Source: Streptomyces kanamyceticus (GTDB taxonomy: Bacteria > Actinomycetota > Actinomycetes > Streptomycetales > Streptomycetaceae). Taken from it: 64,000 bases of DNA. The stretch lies in contig NZ_CP023699.1 of assembly GCF_008704495.1 (NCBI RefSeq), positions 5,084,001-5,148,000 on the forward strand. The letters are read 5' to 3'. This document shows positions 44,324 to 52,841 of this stretch, piece by piece (the first letter of the stretch is position 1; each line of letters begins with the position of its first letter). The position numbers and the translations under genes are program-made. The notes under the pieces are model-generated. The model did not search any database and was not told the origin of the DNA. It saw only the letters and a program-made list of their open reading frames with translations.

Positions 44324-45102
44324 GGGGTCTCTCCCTTGATGAGCTTGGGGAGATCCCTGGTGTAGTCGGCCGAGGTGGCCTTCTCTCCGTAGAGGACGTA
44401 TCCCTTGTCGGTCTTCGGCGAGTAGGCGATGACCGATGTGCCGTGCATCGAGACGAGCTTGCCCTTCTTGTCCTTCTTGGTCGGCTCGACGCTGATCGCG
44501 ACCTGGCTGGCCCCGGCCTGGATGGTCGCGAAGTCGCCGGTCAGGCCGACGAAGTCGGAGTCCACGCCGTCCAGCCACTCCTTGAGGTGGGCGGACGTGT
44601 CGCGGTCGGGGTCGGTGGTGACGAAGACGACCCGGAGCTTGTCCCGTTCGGCCTTGGAGAGGCCGGACTTCTCCAGTTCCTTCTTGGCGACCGCGATGTT
44701 GCCCATCGTCAGGGGACAGGCGTCGGGGCAGTGCGTGTAGCCGAAGTAGAGCAGGGTCGCCTTGCCCTTGGTCTGCTCGCGCAGGTCGTACTTCTTGCCG
44801 TTCACGTCCTTGAGGACGAGGTTCGGCTTCTTGTACGGGTTGTCCAGGACCGTGGCGGCCTTGCCGGAGTCCTTCTCTACGGAGACGTCGGCGACGGGCT
44901 TGTCGTCCCCGCCGCTGCCGCAGGCGGTCAGCGTGAGAGCGGCCGCGCTCAGCAGGGCGGCCGCGGCGAGTGCCCTGCGGCGGCCCGTACGGACGGTGCG
45001 GACGGTGCCGTGGTCGGTGCTTACTGCGGTACCTGCTTCGATACCCGCTTCAGTGCTGCTGTCAGTGCTGCTGTCAGTGCTCTTCGAGCTCTTCGTGCGC
45101 AT
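44320..45102 (-). CDS. Sco1/SenC family copper chaperone for cytochrome oxidase
   Basis: 260 aa. A long charged N-terminus precedes a lipobox LTAC (Cys61). The thioredoxin-fold domain has the copper site HCPDACP (two Cys) and a later SMHGTS His. It metallates the CuA centre of cytochrome c oxidase. It is directly upstream of the PCuAC chaperone. ATG 45102; the Ser/Thr-rich segment is encoded by short repeats. Confidence 0.92.
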   Translation of the reverse strand: MRTKSSKSTDSSTDSSTEAGIEAGTAVSTDHGTVRTVRTGRRRALAAAALLSAAALTLTACGSGGDDKPVADVSVEKDSGKAATVLDNPYKKPNLVLKDVNGKKYDLREQTKGKATLLYFGYTHCPDACPLTMGNIAVAKKELEKSGLSKAERDKLRVVFVTTDPDRDTSAHLKEWLDGVDSDFVGLTGDFATIQAGASQVAISVEPTKKDKKGKLVSMHGTSVIAYSPKTDKGYVLYGEKATSADYTRDLPKLIKGETP

Positions 45103-45193
45103 ACGAAAATGTCCCAGATGTGAGGGGGCCGGGGTGCACCGGGGCAGGCGTGTGCCGGGCCGGCGCACCCCGAAGGGTGGCTCTGCCGACGGA

Positions 45194-45919
45194 TCAGGCG
45201 GCGGTACGGCGACGGCCGGCCAGCACGCCGAAGGCGACACCCGCGGCGCCCACGACGATGCCCACGATGCCGAGCACCCGGGCCGTGGTGTCGCTGCTGT
45301 CGGAGTCCTCGGAGGCGGCGGCCTTCTCGGTACCGGCCTTGGCGTCGTCCTTCGCTCCCGCGCCACCGTGGTGGTCGTCGGAGGCGGCGGTCAGCTCAAG
45401 GGTGGGCGCGGGGTGCTCCGGCTCCTCCTGGCCCTTCTGCTGCGGCTCGATCCAGCGGACGACGTCCTTGTTGTCGTACGTCTGGATGGCCTTGAAGACC
45501 AACGAGTCCGCGTTCTCGGGCAGCTGGCCCATGGAGACGGGGAACTTCTGGAAGGTGCCGGGCTGGATGCCCTTGCCGTCGGCGGTCCAGGTGACCTTGG
45601 AGACGGCCTCGTCGATCTTCTCGCCGTGGATCTCGAGCGGCTTGTCGAGCTTGGCCTTGGTGACCTTCACGTTCCAGCCGGGCACGGGCTCCGTCATCAC
45701 CGAGGCGAGCGGGTGGTCGCCCGGGAAGGCGACCTCGACCTTGACGGTCGAGGCGTCGTCCTGCTCGTTCGGCACCTTGAAGTTGACCGTCGCGTACCCG
45801 CCCTTGGCGGCCTCGCCCTCCGGCGAGACGCTGACGTGCGCGAAGGCGGGCGCGGAGAGGACGAGCACGGCGGAGGCGGCGACGGTGGCCGCGGCGGCGA
45901 GGCGTGACTTGGCGTTCAT
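45194..45919 (-). CDS. YcnI-family (DUF1775) copper-associated protein
   Basis: 241 aa. A signal peptide ends AFA before HVSVSPEG, so the mature N-terminal His (about His28) could bind copper, as in YcnI proteins. The DUF1775 domain (about 28-170) is followed by a His/Asp/Ala-rich stalk and a C-terminal membrane anchor (about 213-235). ATG 45919. It belongs to the copper set together with the downstream genes. Confidence 0.88.
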   Translation of the reverse strand: MNAKSRLAAAATVAASAVLVLSAPAFAHVSVSPEGEAAKGGYATVNFKVPNEQDDASTVKVEVAFPGDHPLASVMTEPVPGWNVKVTKAKLDKPLEIHGEKIDEAVSKVTWTADGKGIQPGTFQKFPVSMGQLPENADSLVFKAIQTYDNKDVVRWIEPQQKGQEEPEHPAPTLELTAASDDHHGGAGAKDDAKAGTEKAAASEDSDSSDTTARVLGIVGIVVGAAGVAFGVLAGRRRTAA

Positions 45920-46060
45920 GGAGGCACTCCACATTCAGCAGGGGTGGTCACGACGGTGACCACAGTGGTGAGCAGTACGGAGGTTGGCGCGCGGACCGAG
46001 CGGGCACGCGCGCGTGCGTGCCGACGGCACCCCTCCGTGCTGTGTGCGGAGTGCGGTGCG

Positions 46061-46957
46061 TCAGGCAGCGAGTTCGACGTCCTGGGCGGCGGCGGGCGGG
46101 CCGCGCCTGATCACCGTGTCCTCCAGTGCGACCGTCCGGGGCTCGGCCGGTGTGCGCGGTGCGGTACGCGCGGTCAGTGGCCCGGTCGTCAGGTCCGCGC
46201 CGGGCAGTCCGGCCCGCAGGGCGCGTACGAGCGTGAGGGCGGAGCGCAACGAGCGTACGAGCGCCCCTTCGGCGAACCCGGTCGCGCTGTCGGCCGAGAG
46301 CCGGACGAGGCGGAACAGGGCGATGTCGCCGCGGCGCAGCAGCCAGCCGGCGGCGAGGGCCGCGAGGACGTGCGCGATCAGCATGGGCAGCGAGGGCATC
46401 AGCGACATGCCGCCCATGCCACTCATACCGCCCATGCCGTTCATGGAGGTCATCGAGTCCACCGCGGTGTCCGCCGCGGCGGCGGCCGACTGCCCGTGCT
46501 GGTGCATGGCGGCGTGGTCCATGCCGCCCGCGCCGCTCGTGCCGCCCGGCTGAAGCCCCGCCGTGGTGAGGATCCGCTGGGCCTGCGCCGGGCTGATCGT
46601 CGCGGTACCCGCCCCGCAGACCAGGCGCGCGGCCCGCTCCACCAGGGAGGCGTCACTGTTCGCCGCGGCGGTCGCGGAGCCGTGCTGGCCGAGGCCGAAC
46701 AGGGCGTGCAGGCCGAGCTGGCCCGCCGTGAGCAGCGCGGCGATGCCGGGCAGCGAACGCTCGCGCCCGGCGAGCGGCAACGTGACGGCGAGAACGGCGA
46801 CGAAGGCCACGCCCAGCGTCCACAGCGGGACGGCGACGCAGGAAGCGAGCACATGGCCCCCGGCGGACAGCACGACGCAGACCGCGGCGAACATCGCGGC
46901 CCTGAGCAGCCGGAGATCGGCTCCGGCGCGCGGCTGACGCTGGTGGGGGGCAGTCAT
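46061..46957 (-). CDS. Membrane protein with Met/His-rich loop
   Basis: 298 aa. About four membrane spans lie at residues 20-45, 50-62, 70-90 and 188-205. A loop at about 145-185 is rich in His, Met and Gly (MDHAAMHQHG, GMGGMSGMGGMS). Such Met/His-rich loops bind Cu(I)/Cu(II) in other families; together with the neighbouring copper genes this suggests copper handling (inference). Not a recognised family. ATG 46957. Confidence 0.75.
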   Translation of the reverse strand: MTAPHQRQPRAGADLRLLRAAMFAAVCVVLSAGGHVLASCVAVPLWTLGVAFVAVLAVTLPLAGRERSLPGIAALLTAGQLGLHALFGLGQHGSATAAANSDASLVERAARLVCGAGTATISPAQAQRILTTAGLQPGGTSGAGGMDHAAMHQHGQSAAAAADTAVDSMTSMNGMGGMSGMGGMSLMPSLPMLIAHVLAALAAGWLLRRGDIALFRLVRLSADSATGFAEGALVRSLRSALTLVRALRAGLPGADLTTGPLTARTAPRTPAEPRTVALEDTVIRRGPPAAAQDVELAA

Positions 46958-47185
46958 GGCCGGGCCATCATCGCACTGGACTTACCCATCGCATACGGCA
47001 GGTCCGCTAGGTCCGGTTCGCGCTGATGAGTGCGGCTTTCGCGCTGCCGGGGCCACCTTCTCTACACCGCGCCGAGAAGACCGCGCATCCGCCGTATGGG
47101 CGGCATCACGTCAACTGGGCGCTTATCCCCGGGCGGTTGCGGCAATACGTATCGGTATGTCGAGCCGCGGCCAGGAGGCTGGAGC

Positions 47186-47698
47186 ATGAGCATCTGGTGG
47201 TCTCTCCATTTGCGGCGCGAAGCCGCGAGCGTTCCGCTCGCCCGTCGTCTGCTCATCGGTGCGATGGACACGGCGGGTGTGGATCCGGACGTTTCCTACG
47301 ATTTGTCGGTAGCCCTCAGCGAGGCGTGTGCCAATGCCGTGGAGCACGGCGGCGCCACCGCGCACGGGGGCACGAGCGGGGCGTACCGCGTCACCGCGTA
47401 TCTGGACGGCGAGAAGTGCCGCATCGTGGTGGCCGACTCGGGCCCCGGTTTCCCGGGCGTCCAGGGCCCCGCGGCGGCCGCTCCCGCAGCCGTTCCCGCC
47501 GTCGCGTCCGCGACGCGCGGCCGTCCCCTGCCCAGGCCGCCCGCGTCCGAGACGGACGAGCACGGCCGGGGCCTGTGGCTGATCAGTGAACTCGCCGACC
47601 ACGTCCAGCTCGGCAACAGGCCGGGCAGGGGTGGTGCGGTGATCAGCTTCGACAAGATCCTCAAGTGGCGTGAGGACGCGCCGCTGCTGACGGCCTGA
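47186..47698 (+). CDS. HATPase anti-sigma-type ATP-binding protein
   Basis: 170 aa, histidine-kinase-like ATPase fold without a dimerisation domain, as in RsbW/SpoIIAB regulators. SEACANAVEHGG is the N-box, VVADSGPGF the G1 region and DEHGRGLWLISELAD the G2 region. It may inhibit a sigma factor. The ATG at 47186 has AGGAGG upstream. Its last 38 nt overlap the 3' end of the convergent MocR gene. Expression control unclear. Confidence 0.85.
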   Translation: MSIWWSLHLRREAASVPLARRLLIGAMDTAGVDPDVSYDLSVALSEACANAVEHGGATAHGGTSGAYRVTAYLDGEKCRIVVADSGPGFPGVQGPAAAAPAAVPAVASATRGRPLPRPPASETDEHGRGLWLISELADHVQLGNRPGRGGAVISFDKILKWREDAPLLTA

Positions 47699-49163
47699 CC
47701 CGGCCGTCGGTGGGGTACCCCCGCTCGTCCGGCGGCAGCGCGCGGCACAGCGCGTCGACCGCCGCTCCGTAGGCATGCTCCGAGGGCGTCGAGTAGCCGA
47801 CGACGAGACCGTCCGTGGCCGCCATCGTGGCCTCGGGATGCCGGAACTGGGCGAGGCCCTCCAGCGCGATCCCCTGCCAGGCGGCCGCCTTGACCACGGA
47901 CGCCTCCGTGCCGGGCGGCAGCCGGAGCACCGCGTGCAGGCCCGCCGCGATGCCGGTGGCCGTGATGTGCGGGGCGCGCTCGGCGAGGGCGGTGACGAGC
48001 CGGTCGCGGCGGCTCCGGTAGCGCTGTCGCATCCGGCGGATGTGCCGGTCGTACTGCCCGGACGCGATGAAGTCGGCGAGCGTGAGCTGGTCGAGGACGC
48101 TCGCCCACGCCTCGCGCTCCCCCTTGGCGGCGAGCACGTCGGGCACGAGGTGCTCGGGCAGCACCATCCAGCCGATGCGTACGGCGGGGGACAGGCTCTT
48201 GCTCACCGAGCCCAGGTAGACGACGCGTTCGGGGTCGAGGCCCTGCACGGCGCCGACGGGCTCGCGGTCGTAGCGGAACTCCCCGTCGTAGTCGTCCTCC
48301 AGGATCAGGCCGCCGTGCGAGCGGGCCCAGTCGACGGCGGCGGCGCGGCGCGAGGGGTGCAGGGGGCCGCCGGTCGGGAACTGGTGTGCGGGCGTGAGCA
48401 GCACCCCGCGCACCCGTGGCCCGGTCTCGCGCCCCCGCGACCCCTCGGTCAATTCCTCGACCCGGGCGCCCTGTTCGTCGAGCCCCAGCGGCACCGTCCG
48501 TACGCCCGAGCCCGCCAGGATCTCGCGGTGGAAGCCGAGGCCGTACGACTCCACGGCGAACGGGCCGCGCAGTACGCCGCCGCCGAACAGCAGCCGCAGC
48601 GCGTGCGCGAACCCGGAGCACACCACGATCCGTTCGGGGTCGACGCGTACTCCACGCGCGCGTGTCAGATAGTCGGCGAGCGCCCTGCGCAGCTCGATCC
48701 TGCCGCGCGGGTCACCGGGCCCGAAGGCCTCGTTGGGCGCGGCGCCGAGCGCGCGCCGGGCGGCCGAGAGCCAGGCCGTGCGGGGGAAGGAGGAGGCGTC
48801 GGGGGTGCCCTGGAGCAGGTTGTACGCGGGGGCGGCGGGCTTGGCGGGGGCGGGCTTCGGCAGCCGCGGGCGCTTGGGCGGCGCGGCACGCTCGGCGACC
48901 CGGGTGCCCGATCCCTGCCGTGCGGTCAGCCACCCCTCGGCGACCAGTTCCGCGTAGGCGTCGGCGACGGTGTTGCGGGCCAGGCCCAGGTCCGCGGCGA
49001 GCGAGCGGTAGGGCGGCAGACGGGTGCCGGGTGGCAGGCGTCCCTCGCGTACGGCGTCCCGGAGCGCGCGGATGAGGACGGCTCTGCGACTGCCGGGACC
49101 CGACAGGTCCACATGCAGGTCGGTGCCGATGCGCTCCGCCAGATTGACCCATGATTCCGGCAT
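47661..49163 (-). CDS. MocR/PdxR family regulator (GntR wHTH plus aminotransferase domain)
   Basis: 500 aa. A GntR winged helix (GTRLPPYRSLAADLGLARNT, about 46-66) is followed by a fold-type I aminotransferase domain with ILEDDYDGEFR and SVSKSLSPAVRIGW (PLP Lys). The family uses PLP as a sensor and often controls vitamin B6 genes; here the divergent partner is the AhpD-like gene and MFS exporter. Starts at ATG 49163, 41 nt from the divergent start. Confidence 0.9.
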   Translation of the reverse strand: MPESWVNLAERIGTDLHVDLSGPGSRRAVLIRALRDAVREGRLPPGTRLPPYRSLAADLGLARNTVADAYAELVAEGWLTARQGSGTRVAERAAPPKRPRLPKPAPAKPAAPAYNLLQGTPDASSFPRTAWLSAARRALGAAPNEAFGPGDPRGRIELRRALADYLTRARGVRVDPERIVVCSGFAHALRLLFGGGVLRGPFAVESYGLGFHREILAGSGVRTVPLGLDEQGARVEELTEGSRGRETGPRVRGVLLTPAHQFPTGGPLHPSRRAAAVDWARSHGGLILEDDYDGEFRYDREPVGAVQGLDPERVVYLGSVSKSLSPAVRIGWMVLPEHLVPDVLAAKGEREAWASVLDQLTLADFIASGQYDRHIRRMRQRYRSRRDRLVTALAERAPHITATGIAAGLHAVLRLPPGTEASVVKAAAWQGIALEGLAQFRHPEATMAATDGLVVGYSTPSEHAYGAAVDALCRALPPDERGYPTDGRVRPSAAARPHAT

Positions 49164-49175
49164 GGAAATGCACCC

Positions 49176-49203
49176 TACCCGAGGTCTTTCGCGACCGTAG
49201 ATT
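49176..49203. promoter_or_regulatory. Divergent promoter between MocR and the AhpD-like gene
   Basis: A -10-like TAGATT at 49198-49203 ends just before the rightward starts (49205/49211). On the other strand TAGGGT (49176-49181) lies 12 nt before the MocR ATG. Both transcripts may be nearly leaderless, and no ribosome site is visible for either gene. The MocR protein probably binds in this space. Confidence 0.45.
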
Positions 49204-49204
49204 C

Positions 49205-49741
49205 ATGGTCATGACGAACGACACGAACACCACGCAGACCGCCACCGCCACCCACGCCGCGACCCACACCACCGCCCAAGCCCCCGCCCCCCGCGTCAAT
49301 TTCGCCCAGGCCGCCCCCAAGGCCTTCAAGGCCCTCATCGGCTTCGACGCCGCCGCCCGCGACGGCCTCGACCCGGCCCTCGTCGAGCTGATCCAGATCC
49401 GCGCCTCGCTCCTCAACGGCTGCGCGTACTGCCTCCACATGCACACCTCCGACGCCCGCAAGGCCGGCGAGGACGAGGCGCGGCTGCACATGATCGGCGT
49501 GTGGCGCGAGGCCCGTAACTTCTTCACGGCGAAGGAGCGGGCGGCGCTCGCCCTGACCGAGTCGGTCACCCTCGTCTCGCAGGGCGGCGTCCCGGACGAC
49601 GTCTACGGAGAGGCGGCCCAGCACTTCGACGAGTCGGAGCTGGCCCGCGTCCTGGCCCTGATCTTCACCATCAACACCTGGAACCGCATCGCCCTGAGCA
49701 CCGCCAAGGTCGCGGGCGAGGACGAGCGGGTGGCCCACTGA
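49205..49741 (+). CDS. Carboxymuconolactone decarboxylase/AhpD-like protein
   Basis: 178 aa. The CMD core has the redox motif CAYCLHMH (CxxC followed by His), as in AhpD-type alkylhydroperoxidase proteins. The first ~30 residues are Thr/Ala-rich. Two nearby ATGs (49205, 49211) compete, and neither has a ribosome site. TGATG overlap with the MFS gene. Likely handles peroxides or an electrophile exported by the next gene (inference). Confidence 0.85.
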   Translation: MVMTNDTNTTQTATATHAATHTTAQAPAPRVNFAQAAPKAFKALIGFDAAARDGLDPALVELIQIRASLLNGCAYCLHMHTSDARKAGEDEARLHMIGVWREARNFFTAKERAALALTESVTLVSQGGVPDDVYGEAAQHFDESELARVLALIFTINTWNRIALSTAKVAGEDERVAH

Positions 49742-51177
49742 TGACCGCCACCCTGGAGACGGCGGCCGGTACGACTCCGGCCGCCGTCCAGGACTCCGCC
49801 CGCACACCCCGCAGTGCGAACGCCGTCACCCTCGCCCTGCTCGCCTTCGCCCAACTGATCATTTCCGTCGACTACAACATCGTCTACGTAGCGCTCCCCC
49901 AGATCGGCAGCGGACTCGGCTTCTCCGCGGGCCACCTCCAGTGGGTGATCAGCGCCTACGCCGTCGCCTTCGGCGGCTTCCTGCTCCTGGGCGGCCGCGC
50001 CTGCGACCTCTTCGGACCGCGCCGGATGTTCGTCCTCGGTCTGAGCCTGTACGGCGTCTCCTCGCTGGCCGGCGGCCTCGCCACGGGCCCCGGGCTGCTG
50101 ATCGCGGCCCGCGCGGTGCAGGGCGTCGGCGGTGCCTTCCTCTTCCCCGCCACGCTCACCCTCGTGGGCACGCTCTTCGCCGAGGGCCGCGACCGCGACC
50201 GGGCCTACTCGGTGTGGGGCGCCGCGGGCGGCAGCGGCCTCATCGTGGGCGCGCTGCTCGGCGGCGTACTGACCCAACTCCTCGGCTGGCGCTCGGTCCT
50301 GTACGTCAATGTGCCCCTCGCCCTGATCGCGGTGGCGGCCGCCTTCCGCCTCATCGCCCCGGACACCGTCGAACGCGCGGGCCGCAGGATCGACCTGCCC
50401 GGCGCGCTGACCTCGACGCTCGGCGTCACAGGTCTGGTCTTCGCCCTGGTCCAGGGCCCGGAGTCGGGCTGGCTCTCGGCGACCGTCGTGCTCCCCGCGG
50501 TGATCGGCGCGGCCCTGCTCGCCACCTTCCTGCTCATCGAGGCCCGCACCCGCGACCCCCTGATGCCTCTGCGGCTGCTGCGCGGCCGCGGTCTGCGCAC
50601 CGGCATGGCCGTGACGTTCCTCTTCATGGCGACGATCGGCAGCCTCGCCTACTTCCTCACCGGCTACTTCCAGGCCGTACTCGGCTACGACGCCCTGCGC
50701 ACCGGACTCGCCTACCTCGTCCCGATGCTGGCGATCACCGCGGGCTCGCTCCTCGCGGCCCGGATCACCACCCGGCTCGGCACCCGGACCGCGATGACAG
50801 GCAGCCTCGCGCTCGGCGCCGCGGGCACCGCACTGGTCGCCCTCGCCATGTCGGCGGACGGCGGATACGCCGCTCTCGTCCCCGGTTTCCTGATCCTCGG
50901 CGTCGGCCAGGGCGCGGGCTACACCCTGATGTTCGGCGCCGCGTCCGCGGGCATCGCGGGCCATGAGCAGGGCATCGCGTCCGGCATGGCGTCCACGGCC
51001 CAGCAGATCGGCGGCGCGGTGGGCCTCGCGGTCCTGGTCGGCATCGCGGGCCTCGGCGAGCACGCCTCTGCGGCGGCCACGGCGGACGGCGCCCGCACCG
51101 CGCTCTTCGTCGCGACGGCGGGCATCGCGCTGACCGCCCTGGTGGCGCTGGGCTTCCCCCGGCAGCCGAAGCGGTGA
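49741..51177 (+). CDS. MFS (DHA2-type) drug exporter
   Basis: 478 aa, about 14 membrane spans. It carries the DHA2 motifs WVISAYAVAFGGFLLLGGRA and RAVQGVGGAFLFPATL. It should export hydrophobic compounds using the proton gradient. It starts within the stop of the AhpD-like gene (TGATG). Followed by a strong hairpin. Confidence 0.9.
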   Translation: MTATLETAAGTTPAAVQDSARTPRSANAVTLALLAFAQLIISVDYNIVYVALPQIGSGLGFSAGHLQWVISAYAVAFGGFLLLGGRACDLFGPRRMFVLGLSLYGVSSLAGGLATGPGLLIAARAVQGVGGAFLFPATLTLVGTLFAEGRDRDRAYSVWGAAGGSGLIVGALLGGVLTQLLGWRSVLYVNVPLALIAVAAAFRLIAPDTVERAGRRIDLPGALTSTLGVTGLVFALVQGPESGWLSATVVLPAVIGAALLATFLLIEARTRDPLMPLRLLRGRGLRTGMAVTFLFMATIGSLAYFLTGYFQAVLGYDALRTGLAYLVPMLAITAGSLLAARITTRLGTRTAMTGSLALGAAGTALVALAMSADGGYAALVPGFLILGVGQGAGYTLMFGAASAGIAGHEQGIASGMASTAQQIGGAVGLAVLVGIAGLGEHASAAATADGARTALFVATAGIALTALVALGFPRQPKR

Positions 51178-51185
51178 GGGAACGC

Positions 51186-51218
51186 CGAAGGGCCGGTCCC
51201 ACCGGGACCGGCCCTTCG
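51186..51218. terminator. Bidirectional terminator between MFS gene and pepP
   Basis: Perfect 15-bp inverted repeat CGAAGGGCCGGTCCC/GGGACCGGCCCTTCG with a 3-nt loop, between convergent genes. Confidence 0.9.
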
Positions 51219-51252
51219 CCATGTACGGGTCCGACTCAGCTGCGGGTCCGAC

Positions 51253-52722
51253 TCAGCCCTTGACGCGCGCCATCCACGCCTCGACGTCGTCGGAGGTGCG
51301 GGGCAGCGCGGCGGACAGGTTCTTGTTGCCGTCCGCCGTCACGAGGATGTCGTCCTCGATCCGGACGCCGATGCCCCGGTACTCCTCCGGCACCGTCAGG
51401 TCGTCCGCCTGGAAGTACAGGCCGGGCTCGACGGTCAGGCACATGCCCGGCTCCAGCGTGCCGTCCACGTACGACTCGCGGCGCGCGGCGGCGCAGTCGT
51501 GCACGTCCATGCCGAGCATGTGGCCGGTGCCGTGCAGCGTCCAGCGGCGCTGCAGACCGAGTTCGAGCACGCGCTCGACCGGACCCTCGACGAGCCCCCA
51601 CTCGACCAGCTTCTCGGCGAGCACGCGCTGCGCGGCGTCGTGGAAGTCGCGGTACTTGGCGCCCGGCTGCACGGCCGCGATGCCCGCCTCCTGGGCCTCG
51701 TACACCGCGTCGTAGATCTTCTTCTGCAGCTCGTCGAAGCGGCCGTTGATCGGCAGCGTGCGGGTGACGTCCGCGGTGTAGTACGTGTGCGTCTCCACAC
51801 CGGCGTCGAGCAGCAGCAGCTCGCCGGAGCGCACGGCGCCGTCGTTGCGCACCCAGTGCAGGGTGGTGGCGTGCGGGCCCGCGGCGCAGATCGAGCCGTA
51901 GCCGATGTCGTTGCCCTCGACGCGGGCGCGCAGGAAGAACGTGCCCTCGATGTAGCGCTCGCTCGTCGCCTCGGCCTTGTCGAGGATCTTCACGACGTCC
52001 TCGAAGCCGCGGGCGGTCGAGTCGCACGCCTTCTGCAGCTCGCCGATCTCGAACTCGTCCTTGACCAGACGGGCCTCGGAGAGGAAGACGCGCAGCTCTT
52101 CGTCGCGCTCGGCGGTGACCTTGTCGGTCAGCGCCGCCTCGATCCCGGCGTCGAACCCGCGTACGACACGGACGGAACCGGTCGCCTCGCGCAGGCTGTC
52201 GGCCAGCTCTCGCACGTCGGAGGCGGGGATGCCGTACAGCCGCTCGGCCTCGGTGAGGGAGTGGCGGCGGCCGACCCAGAGCTCGCCCTGGCCGTCCAGC
52301 CAGAACTCGCCGTTCTCGCGGTCGGAGCGCGGCAGCAGGTAGATGGTGGCCTCGTGGCCGCCGTCCTTCGGCTCCATGACCAGGACGCCGTCCTCGGTCT
52401 GGTTGCCGGTGAGGTAGGCGTACTCGACGGAGGCGCGGAAGGCGTACTCGGTGTCGTTCGAGCGGGTCTTCAGGTTGCCCGCGGGGATCACCAGGCGCTC
52501 GCCGGGGAAGCGCGCGGAGAGCGCGGCGCGGCGGGCGGCGGTGTTCTCGGCCTGCGCGATCGGCTGCAGGTCGTGCAGCTCGGTGTCGGCCCAGCCGGAC
52601 TTCATGCTCTCGGCAAGCTCGTCGGAAACGCCCGGGTACAGGCCGTTCTTGCGCTGCTTGATCGGCTCTTCCTCGGTCTCTTCCGGGGTCTCCGGGATCT
52701 CCGCGTTGAGAGCGTCCGACAC
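51253..52722 (-). CDS. pepP: Aminopeptidase P (Xaa-Pro aminopeptidase)
   Basis: 489 aa. The N-terminal domain (about 1-200) is followed by the pita-bread fold with the dinuclear metal ligands in LLLDAGVETHTYYTADVTRT (two Asp), GTGHMLGMDVH (His) and LTVEPGLYF plus GIGVRIEDDI (two Glu). It removes N-terminal residues before proline. GTG 52722 has AGGAGG 6 nt upstream. Confidence 0.93.
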   Translation of the reverse strand: MSDALNAEIPETPEETEEEPIKQRKNGLYPGVSDELAESMKSGWADTELHDLQPIAQAENTAARRAALSARFPGERLVIPAGNLKTRSNDTEYAFRASVEYAYLTGNQTEDGVLVMEPKDGGHEATIYLLPRSDRENGEFWLDGQGELWVGRRHSLTEAERLYGIPASDVRELADSLREATGSVRVVRGFDAGIEAALTDKVTAERDEELRVFLSEARLVKDEFEIGELQKACDSTARGFEDVVKILDKAEATSERYIEGTFFLRARVEGNDIGYGSICAAGPHATTLHWVRNDGAVRSGELLLLDAGVETHTYYTADVTRTLPINGRFDELQKKIYDAVYEAQEAGIAAVQPGAKYRDFHDAAQRVLAEKLVEWGLVEGPVERVLELGLQRRWTLHGTGHMLGMDVHDCAAARRESYVDGTLEPGMCLTVEPGLYFQADDLTVPEEYRGIGVRIEDDILVTADGNKNLSAALPRTSDDVEAWMARVKG

Positions 52723-52760
52723 GATCTGCCTCCTATGTACGACACTGGACCACCCTCCAT

Positions 52761-52774
52761 CGTACGGCCGTACG
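52761..52774. promoter_or_regulatory. 14-bp palindrome upstream of pepP
   Basis: CGTACGGCCGTACG is a perfect palindrome about 40 nt before the pepP start. It could be a repressor site in the pepP promoter. Confidence 0.4.
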
Positions 52775-52841
52775 GGAAGGGGTCCCAGAGGCGTAGGACC
52801 ACTTACAGCGCGTGCCCGGGGCCTCACTCTGGCCGGGCGGA

